64,000 nucleotides of DNA from Brachypterus glaber (Eukaryota; Arthropoda; Insecta; Coleoptera; Kateretidae): the NCBI GenBank assembly GCA_958510825.1, contig OY294052.1, forward strand, positions 3,059,816 through 3,123,815. The letters run 5' to 3'. Made by a program: the position numbers and the translations under genes. Positions within the stretch are counted from its first letter, which is position 1. Each line of letters opens with the position of its first letter. The notes under the pieces were generated by a model. It was not told the origin of the DNA. It made no database searches and saw nothing but the letters and a program-made list of their open reading frames with translations. Of the stretch, positions 44,067-56,003 are shown piece after piece.

Positions 44067-44977
44067 TACAGGAGGAGCAAAAATATGATTATTTTTTTTC
44101 CAACGATATTTATACTTAAAATTAATGATATTTTAATAGTGTTTGATTGTTTACATCGTTTTATGTAGATTTTACCAAAAAAAGCTTGAAAGGGCCTAGA
44201 CAATACCCTTAATTATCAAAAGGGCCTAACCCACACATTTTCTATAAGCTATTTTTGCATAAATTCTTCTCCTTCCTAGTCTTCATAAGTGTTTTTTAAT
44301 CAGGAATAATTAACGGTAAATATTTGGGTGGGGCAAAAAAGTAAACTATTAAAAGAAGCCTTACCTACTAAACGTGTAGGTAAGGCTTTTTTTCTTTATA
44401 TTTTCTAGTTTTAAATAGGTTCATAACTTTTGTTAATTAAAAATAGTTAAAGATAATTATTTGGGTGTAGCAAAAAAACAAATTATTAAAACTTGCACCC
44501 CTAACATTATTTTCCAATGCATTTTTTTGCCACTTCTAGTAAAAATTTTTTATTAACTTGAGTGATAAAGTATGATCCGTTTATACGTGATATTGAAAGT
44601 ATGGACAGCGCGGGGAACGGAACATGAGAGGGGAGACCAAATATAGGCGTTGCTGGTAAGGAAGCGTAAGGCGGGAGGTTGCTTTAGGCATGAGTCACTA
44701 TCACTTTTAAACGAATTAGCCTATAGTACCCGTTTTAAGCAAAAACCGTACTTCGCAAAAAATGCGGGTTAGGCCCTTATGCTAGTTGTACTCTTCATAT
44801 ATACTATAACTATATTATAGTTAAGAGGCAAATAAATTTGATGTTTAAGATCTTTAGCGAAATTATCATAAATTAACATTAGCGCTTTAAGTCGTAAATA
44901 TCTGTTCTTGATGCCTCTCCATGTTCGCTTCAATGTTTTCGAAAGTCTGGTGGGTTACACATAAAAAGAAATCCATA

Positions 44978-45474
44978 TATGAAGAGTGCAACTAACAGAA
45001 GGGCCTAACCCACAAAATTATTATTTTACAGGAGAAGGTAGATTTCAACAAAAAAAAGTTGAAATAAGGGCCTAAAAAATGCCCTTAATTATCAAAAGGG
45101 CCTAACCCACACATTTCTAATGGTTGTTTTTGCATAAAATCTTCTCTTTCTACTCTTAAATAGGTTCATAAGCCCTTTTTAATCAAAAGCTCATTTCTAA
45201 AAAAGCCTTACCTACCCATTTATTATAAGATTGTTTTTTTTTATAAAATCTTGTCTTTTCTAGTTTTAAATAGGTTTATAGCCTTTATTTAAATAAGAAT
45301 AGTTAAAGGTAAATATTTGGGTGGGGCAAAAAACATACTATCAAAACTTGCACCCTTAACCTTGTTTTCCAATGAATTTTTTGCCACTTCTAGTAACATA
45401 TTAGGACTTTTTATTAACTAGGTTATCGCTCTTGCGTTAAGTAGTACCCATTTCAAGCAAAAACCGCATTTCGC
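44978..45474 (+). mobile_element. GGGCCTAACCC TIR element, right-truncated second copy
   Basis: GAAGAGTGCAACTAAC, GGGCCTAACCCAC, AATTATTATTTTACAGGAG and later blocks match 43411-44740 but without the nested insert. It ends near CAAAAACCGCATTTCGC, before the right TIR. Confidence 0.7.
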
Positions 45475-46797
45475 TTGGTTTGGTTTGGACTTTTTTAGGT
45501 GGTTTTTATATTTATAATTTAATTTTTACAAAAATAAAACCTTAATTTAATGTTTATACAAAAATTAATTTGTATTTGTATTACGTAAGAAATATCCGTC
45601 TTTTTATTTTGGTACCTATAAAATAATGTTAAAATTTTCAGAAATAATTTATAATAAAAGTCAAAAAGTTGTACCGAAAAAAAATAATTATTATTTTTTT
45701 GTGTGTATGTTCGCCTCAATGTTTCAGAATGTCTGTAGGGATACGAGTTGACGTTAGGGAACTCTGAATCTGCTTTTAGTTCTATAGATCAATAAGAAAC
45801 CAATTTTGGAACAATATATATGAGTATACAGTAATTTCAAAATGTTCTACTTTACGGAATTGAGTTATTGATATAAAGAATTTAGCGCGCTATGAGAAAA
45901 ACAACACTACAACATCTGACTCTTGTTTTAAAATACACGGTGGTTTAAAAACAATATTTATAGACTTTTTACAGCAAAAAATTGTTCTGAAAATTGGTAG
46001 ATATGTAGTTTAGAAATTCCGAACTCCGAAACTCCCAACGTATACCTCAAAATTAAGATATCGGATAATTTTTGAGCATTTTCTCATTTTCGCAAACACC
46101 AAGCAAGTTTTTTTGGGGATTTTTTAAGCTTCCTTTTTATAATAACATTTTTTTTAATTGACTTATTTGCAAAAAAGTCCAAAAGTGTACTTTAAATCAA
46201 GGTAGTGTCTAATAAATTTAAATTAATTAAAAATTAAGGCAATAACCTAATACTTTAACCATTAGGAAACGTGCAAGTATTACGTAACGCAAGTTTTGAT
46301 CATTTTTTTTTTTATTTTTCTTTGCAAAAATGAGCTGTTTTGTTGACAGCAGATTTTTATAAAATGCTAGTGAAACAGGAAATAATCTCATTAAAATTGT
46401 TATAAATTTCAACCAAAAATACGTTTTCTTCTTCCGGAGTAAAACGGATATACTCTCATTTTAATATCCACAATCAAATGAAAAACATTTTTGCATATAT
46501 ATGTTAAAGCACTAGAATTTTAGAACAGCAGGCAGGTACATAACATAAATCAAGTTGTACTTGTATTTTGGATACATGCAGAAAGTTTTAAATTTGTCAC
46601 GGGAATATGAAAAATATATGCAAAAGTTTTAACCAATTCAATTAATTTTACAATTGAAGAGTTAAACTTTTATAAGGGCCTAAACGCCATTTTTGGAAAT
46701 TTTTAGTGTTTTCATGACGATAAAATTAAAGTTTAAAACTGTAAAATACACTGTAAAAAATATTTCCTGAGATTCAACTGGTGAAGAGTGTTAAAAT
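45475..46797. other. A+T-rich spacer, no gene recognised
   Basis: 46262-46302 holds the AACGTGCAAGTATTACGTAA motif followed by GATCATTTT. The frames at 45519-45719 and 46227-46412 have no domain. Confidence 0.45.
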
Positions 46798-47275
46798 GTT
46801 TTCTATTTTGCGACTCTTATAAGCTTATAGGCTTCTTAATAAGAGGTCTGTAGTTTTTTTTCTTTTGGGTTGGCAACTGACAAAAGCCTATCGCTTGACG
46901 TTTTCTGTGCAAATGTCAACGTCGCTTTAAAGTTAAATTTTCTACAAAATTTTGTGTTTAGGTTATTTTTTACCATGTTTATATTGTGACTTGGTTTCTT
47001 GCAGTGAAAAAGAAAAGACATGACTATAAAATATATCAAAATAATATTTGTTCTTAGAATTTTAAACATGACGAAAACTGTAATACCAACCGGAAACAAA
47101 AATCCCTAAATCAGTCATCAATTTAAATATGTTTTTTAAAATTTTAGAGCAAAATAGAAAAAATTGTATAAAGCACTCGTTTCATAGCACGTTTTAAGCG
47201 CACGAGTACAAGTTTAGAAAACGGGCCGTTTGAGTCCAAACGTATGTTATGAAACTAGTACTTTTATATACTGTT
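46798..47275 (+). repeat. Dispersed repeat, copy 2 (paralogue 30612-31141)
   Basis: TTTTCTATTTTGCGACTCTT, TTTTGGGTTGGCAACTGAC and CAAAAATCCCTAAATCAGTC match the first copy. The terminal palindrome is shortened. The first copy's open frame is not preserved here. Confidence 0.7.
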
Positions 47276-47280
47276 AAAAG

Positions 47281-47660
47281 TTTGCATATTAAATTAGGCC
47301 AAATGCTTCGCACTCTTGAATTCTCTTAACCTGAAAATATAATTCATTTGTCAAGATCTTTTTGATTCTTTAACTTAAAATTCTTTGATCTTGTGTGAAA
47401 TGCAAGTGGTCTGGTCTCAAAAGAAAAATTCTTGGTCCAAAGTATTTAAAATTATTTAATTTTTAACAATCTTAAAACAAGATAAATGGCTTTTGCCTCA
47501 AATGCACCAGGTCCAAGAGAATTTTAAATATATTCCAAAAGCGACACTTTTCTTGGGACAAGAAATACTTTTGTTTGAAGATACACATCTTTTAAGCTAA
47601 AAGAATAACTGCCAAAAGTAGTGACTACTTTGAGCCAAGAACGTCATTTCTTTCAGTGTA
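47281..47660 (+). mobile_element. MITE, TACACTGAAA family, left-truncated copy
   Basis: Matches 122-551 from about TTTGC onward (TTAGGCCAAATGCTTCGCAC) to the intact right TIR TTTCAGTGTA. The left TIR is lost where it abuts the preceding repeat. Confidence 0.75.
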
Positions 47661-48115
47661 GGGAAAATGAGAGTATTCTGTCGATTTTTTTTGTGGTAAA
47701 AATTATCGACCAGAATGGAACAAAAAGTCCAAACCCTTATGAAACGTGTATTCTTCAATTGTTTTCAACTTAATCACATTCAACACCATAGCTGAATGTT
47801 ACTTTTCTATGGGACAAATTGAAAAAGTTAGTGTCACATTCTATCCGTTGCTAAAGAAAGTTGCTAAGACAACTGCAATTATATTTAACGTAAAGAAAAA
47901 CTTTACCCATTATCTTCAAACATTATTTAAAATGTGTCCCGTTTTGTCTGCTTTACAACACATGTGCATTAGGGTATTTTATACAACACGATCTTTTAAA
48001 AATTCCAAGGCCCCTCCCCCCAAAATATAAAGATAAAATTCCGTGCCAAATTTCAGCTCATCAAATTAAACGGGTCTTCTTCCGCACCACGTCATTTGAA
48101 AATTGAAAGTTATAT
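47661..48115. other. Spacer, no gene recognised
   Basis: The 94-codon frame at 47746-48030 starts at TTG and shows no domain; I do not support it as a gene. Confidence 0.45.
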
Positions 48116-48453
48116 TTATCCAATACATACAGATAATAAGACAATTACCAGCTTTATTTTAAATAGATAAAGTCAATAATAACCCCCGCGTGGCTTTTAC
48201 TTGATTGAGTGGATAATTATTTATTTTACCCACTCAACTGTCACTTGTCAAATTATTTTCTGTAAATGTCATTAAAATTTTTAATACAAATATGAATACC
48301 TAAGCTATTTATTGGATAAAACCTTGTATGGCACTCATGGGTAAACCGATATTGCCCTCTCGAAAATTAACCTGCTTGGCTGACGCCTCGCAGGTTAATT
48401 TTCTCATGGGCAATATCTTACTTTACCCACTATTAGTACCATAAATAACTATT
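48116..48453 (+). repeat. CG-hairpin repeat family, copy 5
   Basis: Full-length and nearly identical to 43460-43793. The hairpin at about 48365-48404 retains GGCTGACGCCTCG at its centre. Confidence 0.8.
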
Positions 48454-48854
48454 ATTTTTATCAGGCACGATTCTTTAATCAAAGTTCCAAGTTTATCATA
48501 ACATAAAAAATGCATACATTTTTAATCTATGCCAAATTTCAGCTTAAAAAATTAAATGTGACGTTCTACTTTATTTTAAAATAAAATATATTATTTTTGT
48601 TTTTTCTTTCAGTTTTCAAATAAAGTAAATGGGATTAATTTCAATTTTTTGAGTTAGAAACGCAGGGTCTTGTTTTCTATAAAAAAATAGAATAAAATCT
48701 AATATTTTTATTTGGCAGGCATTAAAATTTTAAAGGGTAGAGTACCAGTCATATACAGGGTGGGTTTTTTTAACCTAAAACTTTCAAATATCTCGAGTAC
48801 TATGCATTTTAGAACAAAAATGTGGATAAAAGATGTTTATTTTAATAGGAGAAA
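48454..48854. other. Spacer, no gene recognised
   Basis: TACAGGGTGGGTTTTTTTAA near 48755 looks like a transposon end. The frame at 48712-48906 overlaps the next repeat. Confidence 0.4.
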
Positions 48855-49075
48855 CAAAATGGCTGTGGTGAAAGATGGAAAATGGTTTATAAAACAAGGT
48901 GAATGAAATACGTAGAATCTACGAGGTAAATATCTAAATAAAATTAGGCAAACCTCCATACATAAATATCACACGAGTGTGATATAAAAATATCAAACTA
49001 ATGCGATATGAGGCGTTTTCTAAAGAACAAAAGAGTGTGCTAAATGTCATTTTCATAGGGGATCGTAGAGAAAAG
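48855..49075 (+). repeat. Dispersed repeat, copy 2 (paralogue 9888-10095)
   Basis: Shares GGCTGTGGTGAAAG, AATCTACGAGGTAAATATC and ATCACACGAGTGTGAT with 9888-10095. Confidence 0.7.
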
Positions 49076-49375
49076 CATGTTTTATGAAATACCCCAGCAT
49101 AAATGCACTTCACTCAAATTTACAGAAGATTTATATTTCATTACTTTAAAAGAAAACAAATTTATCCTTTTACCATAAATTTTGTTGAATTTTAAATTAG
49201 TTATTGTTGCGGTCCAGGAAATTATTATTAGGATTTGTCCAATCAAATTCTGACAGCCGGATTTACATTTTAAATTTTCTAAACTTTTTAAAAACAAGCC
49301 GTTAATAGATATTTACGATACAAGTGAGTTAACAACAACTTACGGGCGAGATAAAATATTGTACAATACACCCAA

Positions 49376-49690
49376 TAGCGTAGATGAGGGGGGTAATGGG
49401 GGTAATTACCCCCCCCCCATAGGCGTGGGCGCCAAGTTTGGTAGAAACCGTCAGGGACACAGTTTTTTTTCTTGTTGGTATTTTTTTGGGCGCCAAGTTT
49501 GGTAGAAACCATCAGGGACAAAGCTTTTTCTCTTGGTGGCATTTTTTGGGGGGCAGTTTTTTTTTGTAGGCGCACAAAGCTTTATTTTAGGGTGTTTTTT
49601 CTTTTGCTAGGTGCGCCAAATTTGAGGCTTGAAAGGCCGGCCCTGGGTATTAACCCCCCATAGAGGAAAAAGATCTACGCCCTTGAGTTA
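49376..49690. repeat. G-rich element with 61-bp tandem units and inverted ends
   Basis: GGGCGCCAAGTTTGGTAGAA starts at 49427 and again at 49488, each followed by ACC.TCAGGGACA and a T-rich stretch. A degenerate third unit follows (GGTGCGCCAAATTTGAGGC near 49610). The left boundary AGCGTAGATGAGGGGGG and right boundary CCCCCC...AGATCTACGCCC are roughly inverted, as in a decayed hAT-type element, but I find no clean 8-bp duplication. The overlapping frames are repeat-derived. Confidence 0.6.
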
Positions 49691-49753
49691 ACCTCATTAG
49701 TAAACTTGTGTGGTTATACAACTTTTTGAAAAAGAGTTCTGAAATGATAACGC

Positions 49754-49791
49754 GTGAGTTAAGAAGCTCTAACTCACGCTTCTTAACTCAC
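49754..49791. repeat. Perfect 14-bp inverted repeat
   Basis: GTGAGTTAAGAAGC, a 10-bp spacer, GCTTCTTAACTCAC. The spacer repeats the AACTCAC word. There is no U-tract to suggest a terminator. Confidence 0.85.
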
Positions 49792-49945
49792 AAGCGTGGA
49801 TAAAACAAAATAATCATTTGCATTCTACAGTTTTAAGTTAAAAATTACATTGACAGCACGTTTTCTTCTATTTTAGGTTTTTTAACAAGTTTTTTTTGTT
49901 TTTGGAGGGTGTTAACCGCTGGGGTGTTTTATCGAAGTGACGTGA

Positions 49946-50095
49946 GGCAAATTTGTATTGTTCCAGGTGTCTTCTTGTACTTGGGCCCAAGATGATGTTT
50001 CCTCGGAGAAATGGCGTAAGCCCTATTTGCAACTCGTTCTACGCGAAATGTTATTTATTGGATGTATTTTCCATAGCGTGATTCATTACGAATAA
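49946..50095 (+). other. Short coding-like frame in a G+C-richer patch
   Basis: A 49-codon frame without ATG (contains VSSCTWAQDDVSSEKWRK) lies in sequence of more balanced composition, with a TTGTTCCAG acceptor-like site at 49966 and a GGC|GTAAGC donor-like site at 50016. I recognise no family. It could be a decayed exon, a mobile-element remnant, or chance. Confidence 0.15.
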
Positions 50096-51804
50096 CTATT
50101 GTTATTTTTGTTCTTTGGAAGCGATAGTGGCGTGAGTATCGCGCCCCTGACGAATTTAACGTATTGTTTGGGCCGTGCTGTTTTACGAACTCATTCAAAT
50201 TACACTGAAATATCGCCTAAAGTCAACAACTTCGGGTAGTACGTCATGCGCATGAAACCTTATATTTGTCCGCATAAGGGACCTATCAAAATCTACTATA
50301 TACAGGATAAAAACTAAACAGCGGGATCTTTTTAACCAACATAATTTTTTCTGGAAAAATGAAAATAATCGGTGTTTTTTTCTATGTATACCTAAAATTA
50401 TTTCCCATTATGTCCCTTATCGCATGACCACTCACATATAGGCACCTACTTATTTTTAAATAAAACTTGTTCATATGAGTTTCCTTCATTTTAACTTTTA
50501 TAGGTTAAATTTTATTTTTCTCCACATAAAATGAAACAGTAGTAGAATTCAACACTTTTAAAAACTTATTTAAGTTATTTTATTAATAAAATTTGTAAAG
50601 AAATACAAATCTTTTTTATGCTGACAATATAGATATAGGGTATTTCAAAACAGGTCCCAAAAACTTTGGTTGCTGATTTCGTATCAACAAATACGAAAAA
50701 ATTGTTATAAAACTATTTTTTCTAAGGTCTGAATTATTAAAATGCTGTTACAGGGCCTGTTAACAATATCTGGGTTCATTCAAATTTAAAAGAGACTTTA
50801 AACGTGCTTTGACGTTTTCATGTTTTAAACTTTTTTATTGAAATATTACAAATTTAATGTTAATATTAAATAAATAAATAAATTTTATTACGATAGTTAG
50901 AATTTCAATTAATTTTTGGTTTAACTCTAAAATTGTATATTAAATTAGTCAATATCTATATGCTATATTATTTATTTTAATTAATCATTACCAGTATTCG
51001 GCGTAAACTCAGTTATGACTCATCAACGTTGAAAATAAACACAGAAACATAAGCTTACGGAATAATTTTGCCGAATTATGAGGGAAATTTTTATAAATCG
51101 AAACAATTGACGACTAATTTGTTACCCACAACAATATTAACTATACATATTAACTATACATATTAACTATACATACGTATATATATATCGGTGTTTTTCA
51201 AAGAAAAAAACTACATAAGATTTTTATCTTTTAAGAATACGAAAGTTTTTAATTTTTATTTATCGATAACTTTTTTCCCACCTTACTCGTTTAAATGGAA
51301 TCATTAAAAAGAATCAAGATAAAAAGAAATAAAAATGTAAATATTTAAAACCTCGCCTCAACGCTAGAGTACACGCGGCGCCTATGCGAGTACTGGAAAT
51401 TCGCCGACTACTGATCATTACGAAAACAAAAACAAACCACACAAAATAATACTAAAATTAAGGCACAAGAAAATATTAAAAATGTTCATCAGATAAAATC
51501 GTTGTCCTTGATAGCTTAACATAGATGGGATGCTGTCATGCTTTAAACCATTTAAGGTATATCTATTGTAGGTATTGTGTTTGTGTTATATCTATCATAA
51601 ACACAAAGGAAAGAAAAACCTTTAGTTCATGTAAATTTCAGCTGAAATTCATCTTCGTTTCGGAAACGATGTTTCCTGAATTTACGAAGTAAGTGCATGC
51701 ATGTCATGATATAATAATTTGTAAAGATATGGAATGCTTCGCATAGTATACTCTTCACGGTGGATATTGCATTTTTTACTTTATCCAAACATCGATTGCT
51801 CTTT
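50096..51804. other. A+T-rich region, no gene recognised
   Basis: Contains a 13-bp tandem (ATTAACTATACAT, three copies, 51136-51174) and (TA)n just after it. A short G+C-richer patch at 51350-51415 (GTACACGCGGCGCC) has no recognisable protein. Confidence 0.5.
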
Positions 51805-52079
51805 TTAAAAAATGTGAAACGGGTACCTTTTCTAGACGGGCGGAAAAATGAGGAAGTTTAAAAAAAGAGATATTTTAAATTGACCAATTTTTTATAGTTT
51901 TTGTCAATTTTTCCCCCTTGCCCTACTTCAATGTTAACCATATTAGATGAAGCGCAAGTAAAAAAGGTCCTGAAACGTTTGGTAAAAGAATTCCGTTAAA
52001 AGGTAATAAGGTTTACATACAAACCGACAGATATTTTCCTACAACCACTGTTTTCATATTTTCTCGACGTTCTTAATCC
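51805..52079 (+). repeat. Fragments of two dispersed families
   Basis: 51808-51870 (ACGGGTACCTTTTCTAGACG, GGAAAAATGAGGAAG) matches 10845-10910. 51920-52079 matches 41829-42005 (AATGTTAACCATATT to TTTTCTCGACGTTC). Confidence 0.55.
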
Positions 52080-52745
52080 GAAATAGTATATTCTATAACT
52101 AGTATGGAATAGACTATATTCCGCGCGAGCGGAAAGTTTGTAATACGAGCCGGCAGGCGAGTATGACGGTCCCGCGAGCGCGGAATGACTATTCCATACG
52201 TGTTGCAGACTATACTTTTTCTTCGACTGCAAATATGAAACACTGCATGGCTTTAAACTGCGGACAAGGTTAAAAGCAATGTTTTTTGTGACTCGACATT
52301 GTAAATGCAACAAAACACATATTTTTAAATAAAGCAATTAATGTTATTTAATAATTTTATCAAATCAGTACTTAAAAAAGATTTTTATTTAATTTTAGCA
52401 CATATTTACAAATTATAATGCAAAAATTGAAGGTTATGTCAGATTGTTGTGACAGATATCAGGTTTAAATATTTAACAATAGATGGAGCAGTTTTAATTT
52501 TTTAAACTAAATTGATAAACAACTGGTCAAATATTAAGAAAAACTAATAAACTTTATGTAATTTTAACGCAGAACTTTAAATTGCATTAAATTATTCAAT
52601 ATTTCATGTTAAAATATATATAATTTTGCTAATTTTGCTACAGTTTTCTTTACTTTTATAAACAAGAGATGGCACTACATGTGCTCATTCTAACACTTGA
52701 TACGGAATATTCATACCGTATCTAGAGCTAGAATGGATAGCGTAG
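52080..52745 (-). repeat. Dispersed 660-bp repeat, copy 2
   Basis: Inverse of 18228-18890, including the CG-rich palindrome (TATTCCGCGCGAGCGG...CGCGAGCGCGGAATG) at about 52100-52200 and the terminal palindrome GATACGGAATATTCATACC. The 113-codon frame (51996-52337) starts at TTG and extends past the repeat into unrelated sequence. Confidence 0.7.
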
Positions 52746-53664
52746 AAAAATGCATTTTTTTTTATTTTTCGGTTGATTTTAATAACGGGTATTTTCACCA
52801 ATAAAAATCAATTACCTCCTCAAATTGCTCTACCGTTTAAGAGGCTTCCTAAAACTCTTCAAACACTTCGTGATGTTAAGAGTGCAGTAAGAAATGTTTC
52901 CCTATGTTGCAAGCTGTGCACATTTTCGCAGGATAAGCAGTGTACCTATTGTTTCCATAATGTCAGCTGTTGATATATTGTAGACATCGCAATATTTATA
53001 ATAATAAATAATAATAATAATATTAATATTATATTCTTAGTATTTAAATCTATTATTTTAAAAACATGCAAATGCACTCCGCTTAAACTTATTCAAATAT
53101 CAGAAAGTTTCCAAAGTTTTACCGAAGTTTAGTTATTAAATTTATAAAGTTTCGCAATAATAGTTATTTATGATATATATGGATATATATGGATATGGAT
53201 AAAAATACGATTTTCTGGATGATTAAATAAATTTTGTGCAAATTATTATTTTATAATAATTTAATTTATTTATTTGTTAATACATTTTATTGTATTTGTA
53301 TCTTATTATATTCAAAAGCATATCTCAAAAGCTAATAGTTCCATAGATCTACGACAAAAATTGTGTAAAACGTTTTTGTAAGAAATTTAAAATATGCACA
53401 GAAAAAAGGGAATCCTTAAAACAAGGACTTTTTCTAATCAATATGTTCAAAGCCACATTCTCTTGTTTTCAGACTGGAATTTCTCTCAATGTCCTTGAAT
53501 GAAAAACACGGGTTTTTAAATGAAGATCGGCGCTCTTTAGTCAAAAGAATATGGCTTTGGTTCCAGGAATATATTTTTTATGTGAAATATTGTTTGTCCT
53601 AAGATAAAAATTATCATTTTATATAACATAAACCAGAAAGCTGCTGAATCCTTTGGTAAAAGAT
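52746..53664. other. Spacer with a decayed MITE-like segment
   Basis: 53401-53600 (GAAAAAAGGGAATCCTTAAA, ACAAGGACTTTTTC) resembles 57758-57800 and the outer part of the TACACTGAAA family. The frame at 52773-52973 has no domain. Confidence 0.4.
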
Positions 53665-53995
53665 TTTTCCTACGACCTAGTAGATAGTGCTCATTTTCCA
53701 CCCGTTGCCGTGGCAGCAGTCGGGAAGTGAAAATCAGCTCATTTTATATATCTGCTATCAGGAGTTAATACACGTCAAACACATAACCTCAAATTAACAA
53801 ATTTTTAGACAATTTTTGCGCTTTTGAATGTTTATATGTTAGGTCGTAGGAAAAATAGAATACGCACCTCGACGCACACCATTTTCCGTGCACTTCGAAT
53901 GCTTTTTTTACTCGCCTCCGCCTCGTAAAAAAATAAGCACACTCGTGCACTAAAAACTAGGTTCGCGTACTAGGTGCGTAATATACTATTTTTAA
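53665..53995 (+). repeat. CCTACGAC-ended repeat, copy C, with palindromic tail
   Basis: TTTTTCCTACGACCTAG to GGTCGTAGGAAAAAT is bounded by inverted ends (53665-53853). A tail follows with GACGCACACCATTTTC, GTGCAC and a CG-rich centre CTCGCCTCCGCCTCG, then CACTCGTGCACTAAAA, TAGGTGCGTAATATACTA. Confidence 0.7.
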
Positions 53996-54117
53996 ATCGA
54001 ATATTCGTTATTTTTCATTAGTTAGAATGGATTCATTCTATGTTTAAAAAGTGTGTGTATTGGCCTACATTCCAAACCAGTTGTAAAAAAATGATTTTTA
54101 GTCCAATTATAATAAGT

Positions 54118-54192
54118 GGACGTTCAAGGGAAGGGTGGTGGGGGTCCAAAATGATCAAAATTTGCGTTACGTAATACTTGAACGTTCCCTAA
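54118..54192 (-). repeat. ACGTTCAAGTATTACGTAA-family end
   Basis: GGTGGTGGGGGTCCAAAATG then GCGTTACGTAATACTTGAAC, the same end as at 4.5 and 13.3 kb. Confidence 0.6.
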
Positions 54193-54355
54193 CGGGTGAA
54201 CCAACCGTAATTCCATTAAGGGACTTGTTAAAAGGATTTAGGCTCTCATATTCCCTGAAAGTTCTAGTTATTCTAACAGAAAGATGTGTTATTGCTGCAG
54301 ACTGAAAATGTTTTCATGCTCAGAAAATTAAAGCTAACGTAATTTAAAAGACACA

Positions 54356-56003
54356 TAAGCATAAAAACCTCATAAAAACCAACAAAAAATACTTCCTGGT
54401 AATACAGAAAAAAAAACTTTTATTAGGTACATCAAAAGAATTATACTACACTTTTATTACACTGTGAAAATAAAAAGTAATTTCTGCCCGTCCATCTATC
54501 AACTTAAATATTTAGTTATTTGTGTTTCAAGGCCCGAATGAACTTGTTTTTTTGAACGGGTCTAATTTCCCAGTACGCAAAGAAGTAGTTTTGGCCAATA
54601 AAAATAAATTTAAGAATAATAGTTATTTATATACCAAGGGACTAAACTGGCTGTTTTAGTCCCGCTGCATTAGTGTTTCCTGAGCGAGCGAGGGAAACAG
54701 AAATGCAAGGGACTAAAACAGCCAAGTTTAGTCCTGAGGTATATACACTATTTTTTGCAGGGCCAAACATAATTTGTCTAGGTAGATAAAATTAAAATTA
54801 AAAACCACGCATCTAAAATCGGTTGTTTTATTTTCGTAATTTAATCAAGATGCCTGTAAATTGCGAAAAGTCAGTTTAATGGCTATCGCGATTTCAATTG
54901 TTTTTTAATATGGTTGACAAAAATGTCAAAAAAATGGATGAAGATGATAAATTTTAAGTTATGTATAAATTGTTATAACAATGTTATTTTTAAAGGTTTT
55001 CTTTGTTAAAATCAAATAAATTCGTTTGAATCGGTAATTTATTACAGAAAACCACCAAACCTAATTTTTGAACCAGCAAAGCACATAGTAAGTATAATAT
55101 TTTAATATTATCAAGGTTGCCGTGATTTTTATTCCCTAAGGAGAAAAACGGTAAGTTAAGTCCCGAAAATGAAAGCTTAAAATTAGGTTTTAGTCTTGGT
55201 CGTGCAAAAAACTAATTTATAATAATTATTGTTTACTTTATATATATATACAGCCTGTTCCAGAACTCGCGTACCGAAATTTAAGAGGTGATTCTACATC
55301 CAAAAATATGAAAAAAAGTTTCTATAAAGGTTGGTCCGGAAATGAGCCCTAAGGGAGATACGGCCCTTCGAAGATGACGTATTGAATGGGGAACAAAAAA
55401 AAAGCACCAATAAAATTTTAATGCTGCAGGGTGATTCTTCATTTAAAACTGAGCAAAAAAGTATTATACACCAAAACACCTAAATTTAATATTAAAGGAG
55501 TAATAGCCTTTTAAAAAGTAACGTTTTTGGTGGCACAAAATGTTACTTCCTCTTAATTGCATTTTTTTTTGATAACGGTTGCTCCTACAGTGTTACATTA
55601 CATGATATTTTATATGTATTTTTACTCTAGAAATCTATATTTTTTACAACAAATCCAAAAAACATACACATAGAAAAGTTTGGGGCAAAAATGTTTTAAG
55701 CCTCATATATTTTGTCCGTCTGGGCACGCCTCTGGATAAATTAAAAAAATAAATTAACATAAACTTATTGCCCTTATTAATACTAGTATACATGCAAAAG
55801 CTCGCCGCTCTAGCTTAAACGGTACCCGAGTTATTAATTAAAAACCTTATTTTTATTACAATTTTAAAGGGCCCTAGATCCCTTAGGGCTCATTTCCGGA
55901 CCAACCTTTATAAAAACTTTTTTTATATTTTTGGATCTAGAATCACCTCTTAAATTTTGGCATGCCAGTTATGGATCACCCTGTATATATATTAAGTCTA
56001 CTG
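54356..56003 (+). repeat. 1,648-bp tandem duplication, unit 1
   Basis: Every base I compared recurs exactly 1,648 bp downstream, from TAAGCATAAAAACC to TTAAGTCTACTG. The unit consists of about 890 bp of non-coding sequence, with a strong foldback at 54629-54754 (GGGACTAAACTGGCTG / CAGCCAAGTTTAGTCC around GAGCGAGCGAG), followed by a complete foldback element (55250-55990). Confidence 0.92.

Larger units (their letters stand above)
43411..44803 (+). mobile_element. GGGCCTAACCC TIR element with two nested repeats
   Basis: The left end AAGAGTGCAACTAAC...CGGCCTAACCC is inverted at the right end GGGTTAGGCCC...CTAGTTGTACTCTTC (44765-44800). Internal GGGCCTAACCC/GGGCCTA words recur. 607 bp of inserted sequence (43460-44066) interrupt it. 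A second copy starting at 44978 lacks that insert. Hairpin GCCTTACCTAC...GTAGGTAAGGC at 44363-44391. Confidence 0.7.

Noticed and set aside
47746..48030. 94-codon plus-strand frame as a gene
   Set aside because: Starts at TTG, has A+T-driven composition and no recognisable motif.
49427..49663. Protein-coding frames across the GGGCGCCAAG tandem units
   Set aside because: The overlapping frames on both strands come from the tandem repeat and disagree with each other; there is no domain.
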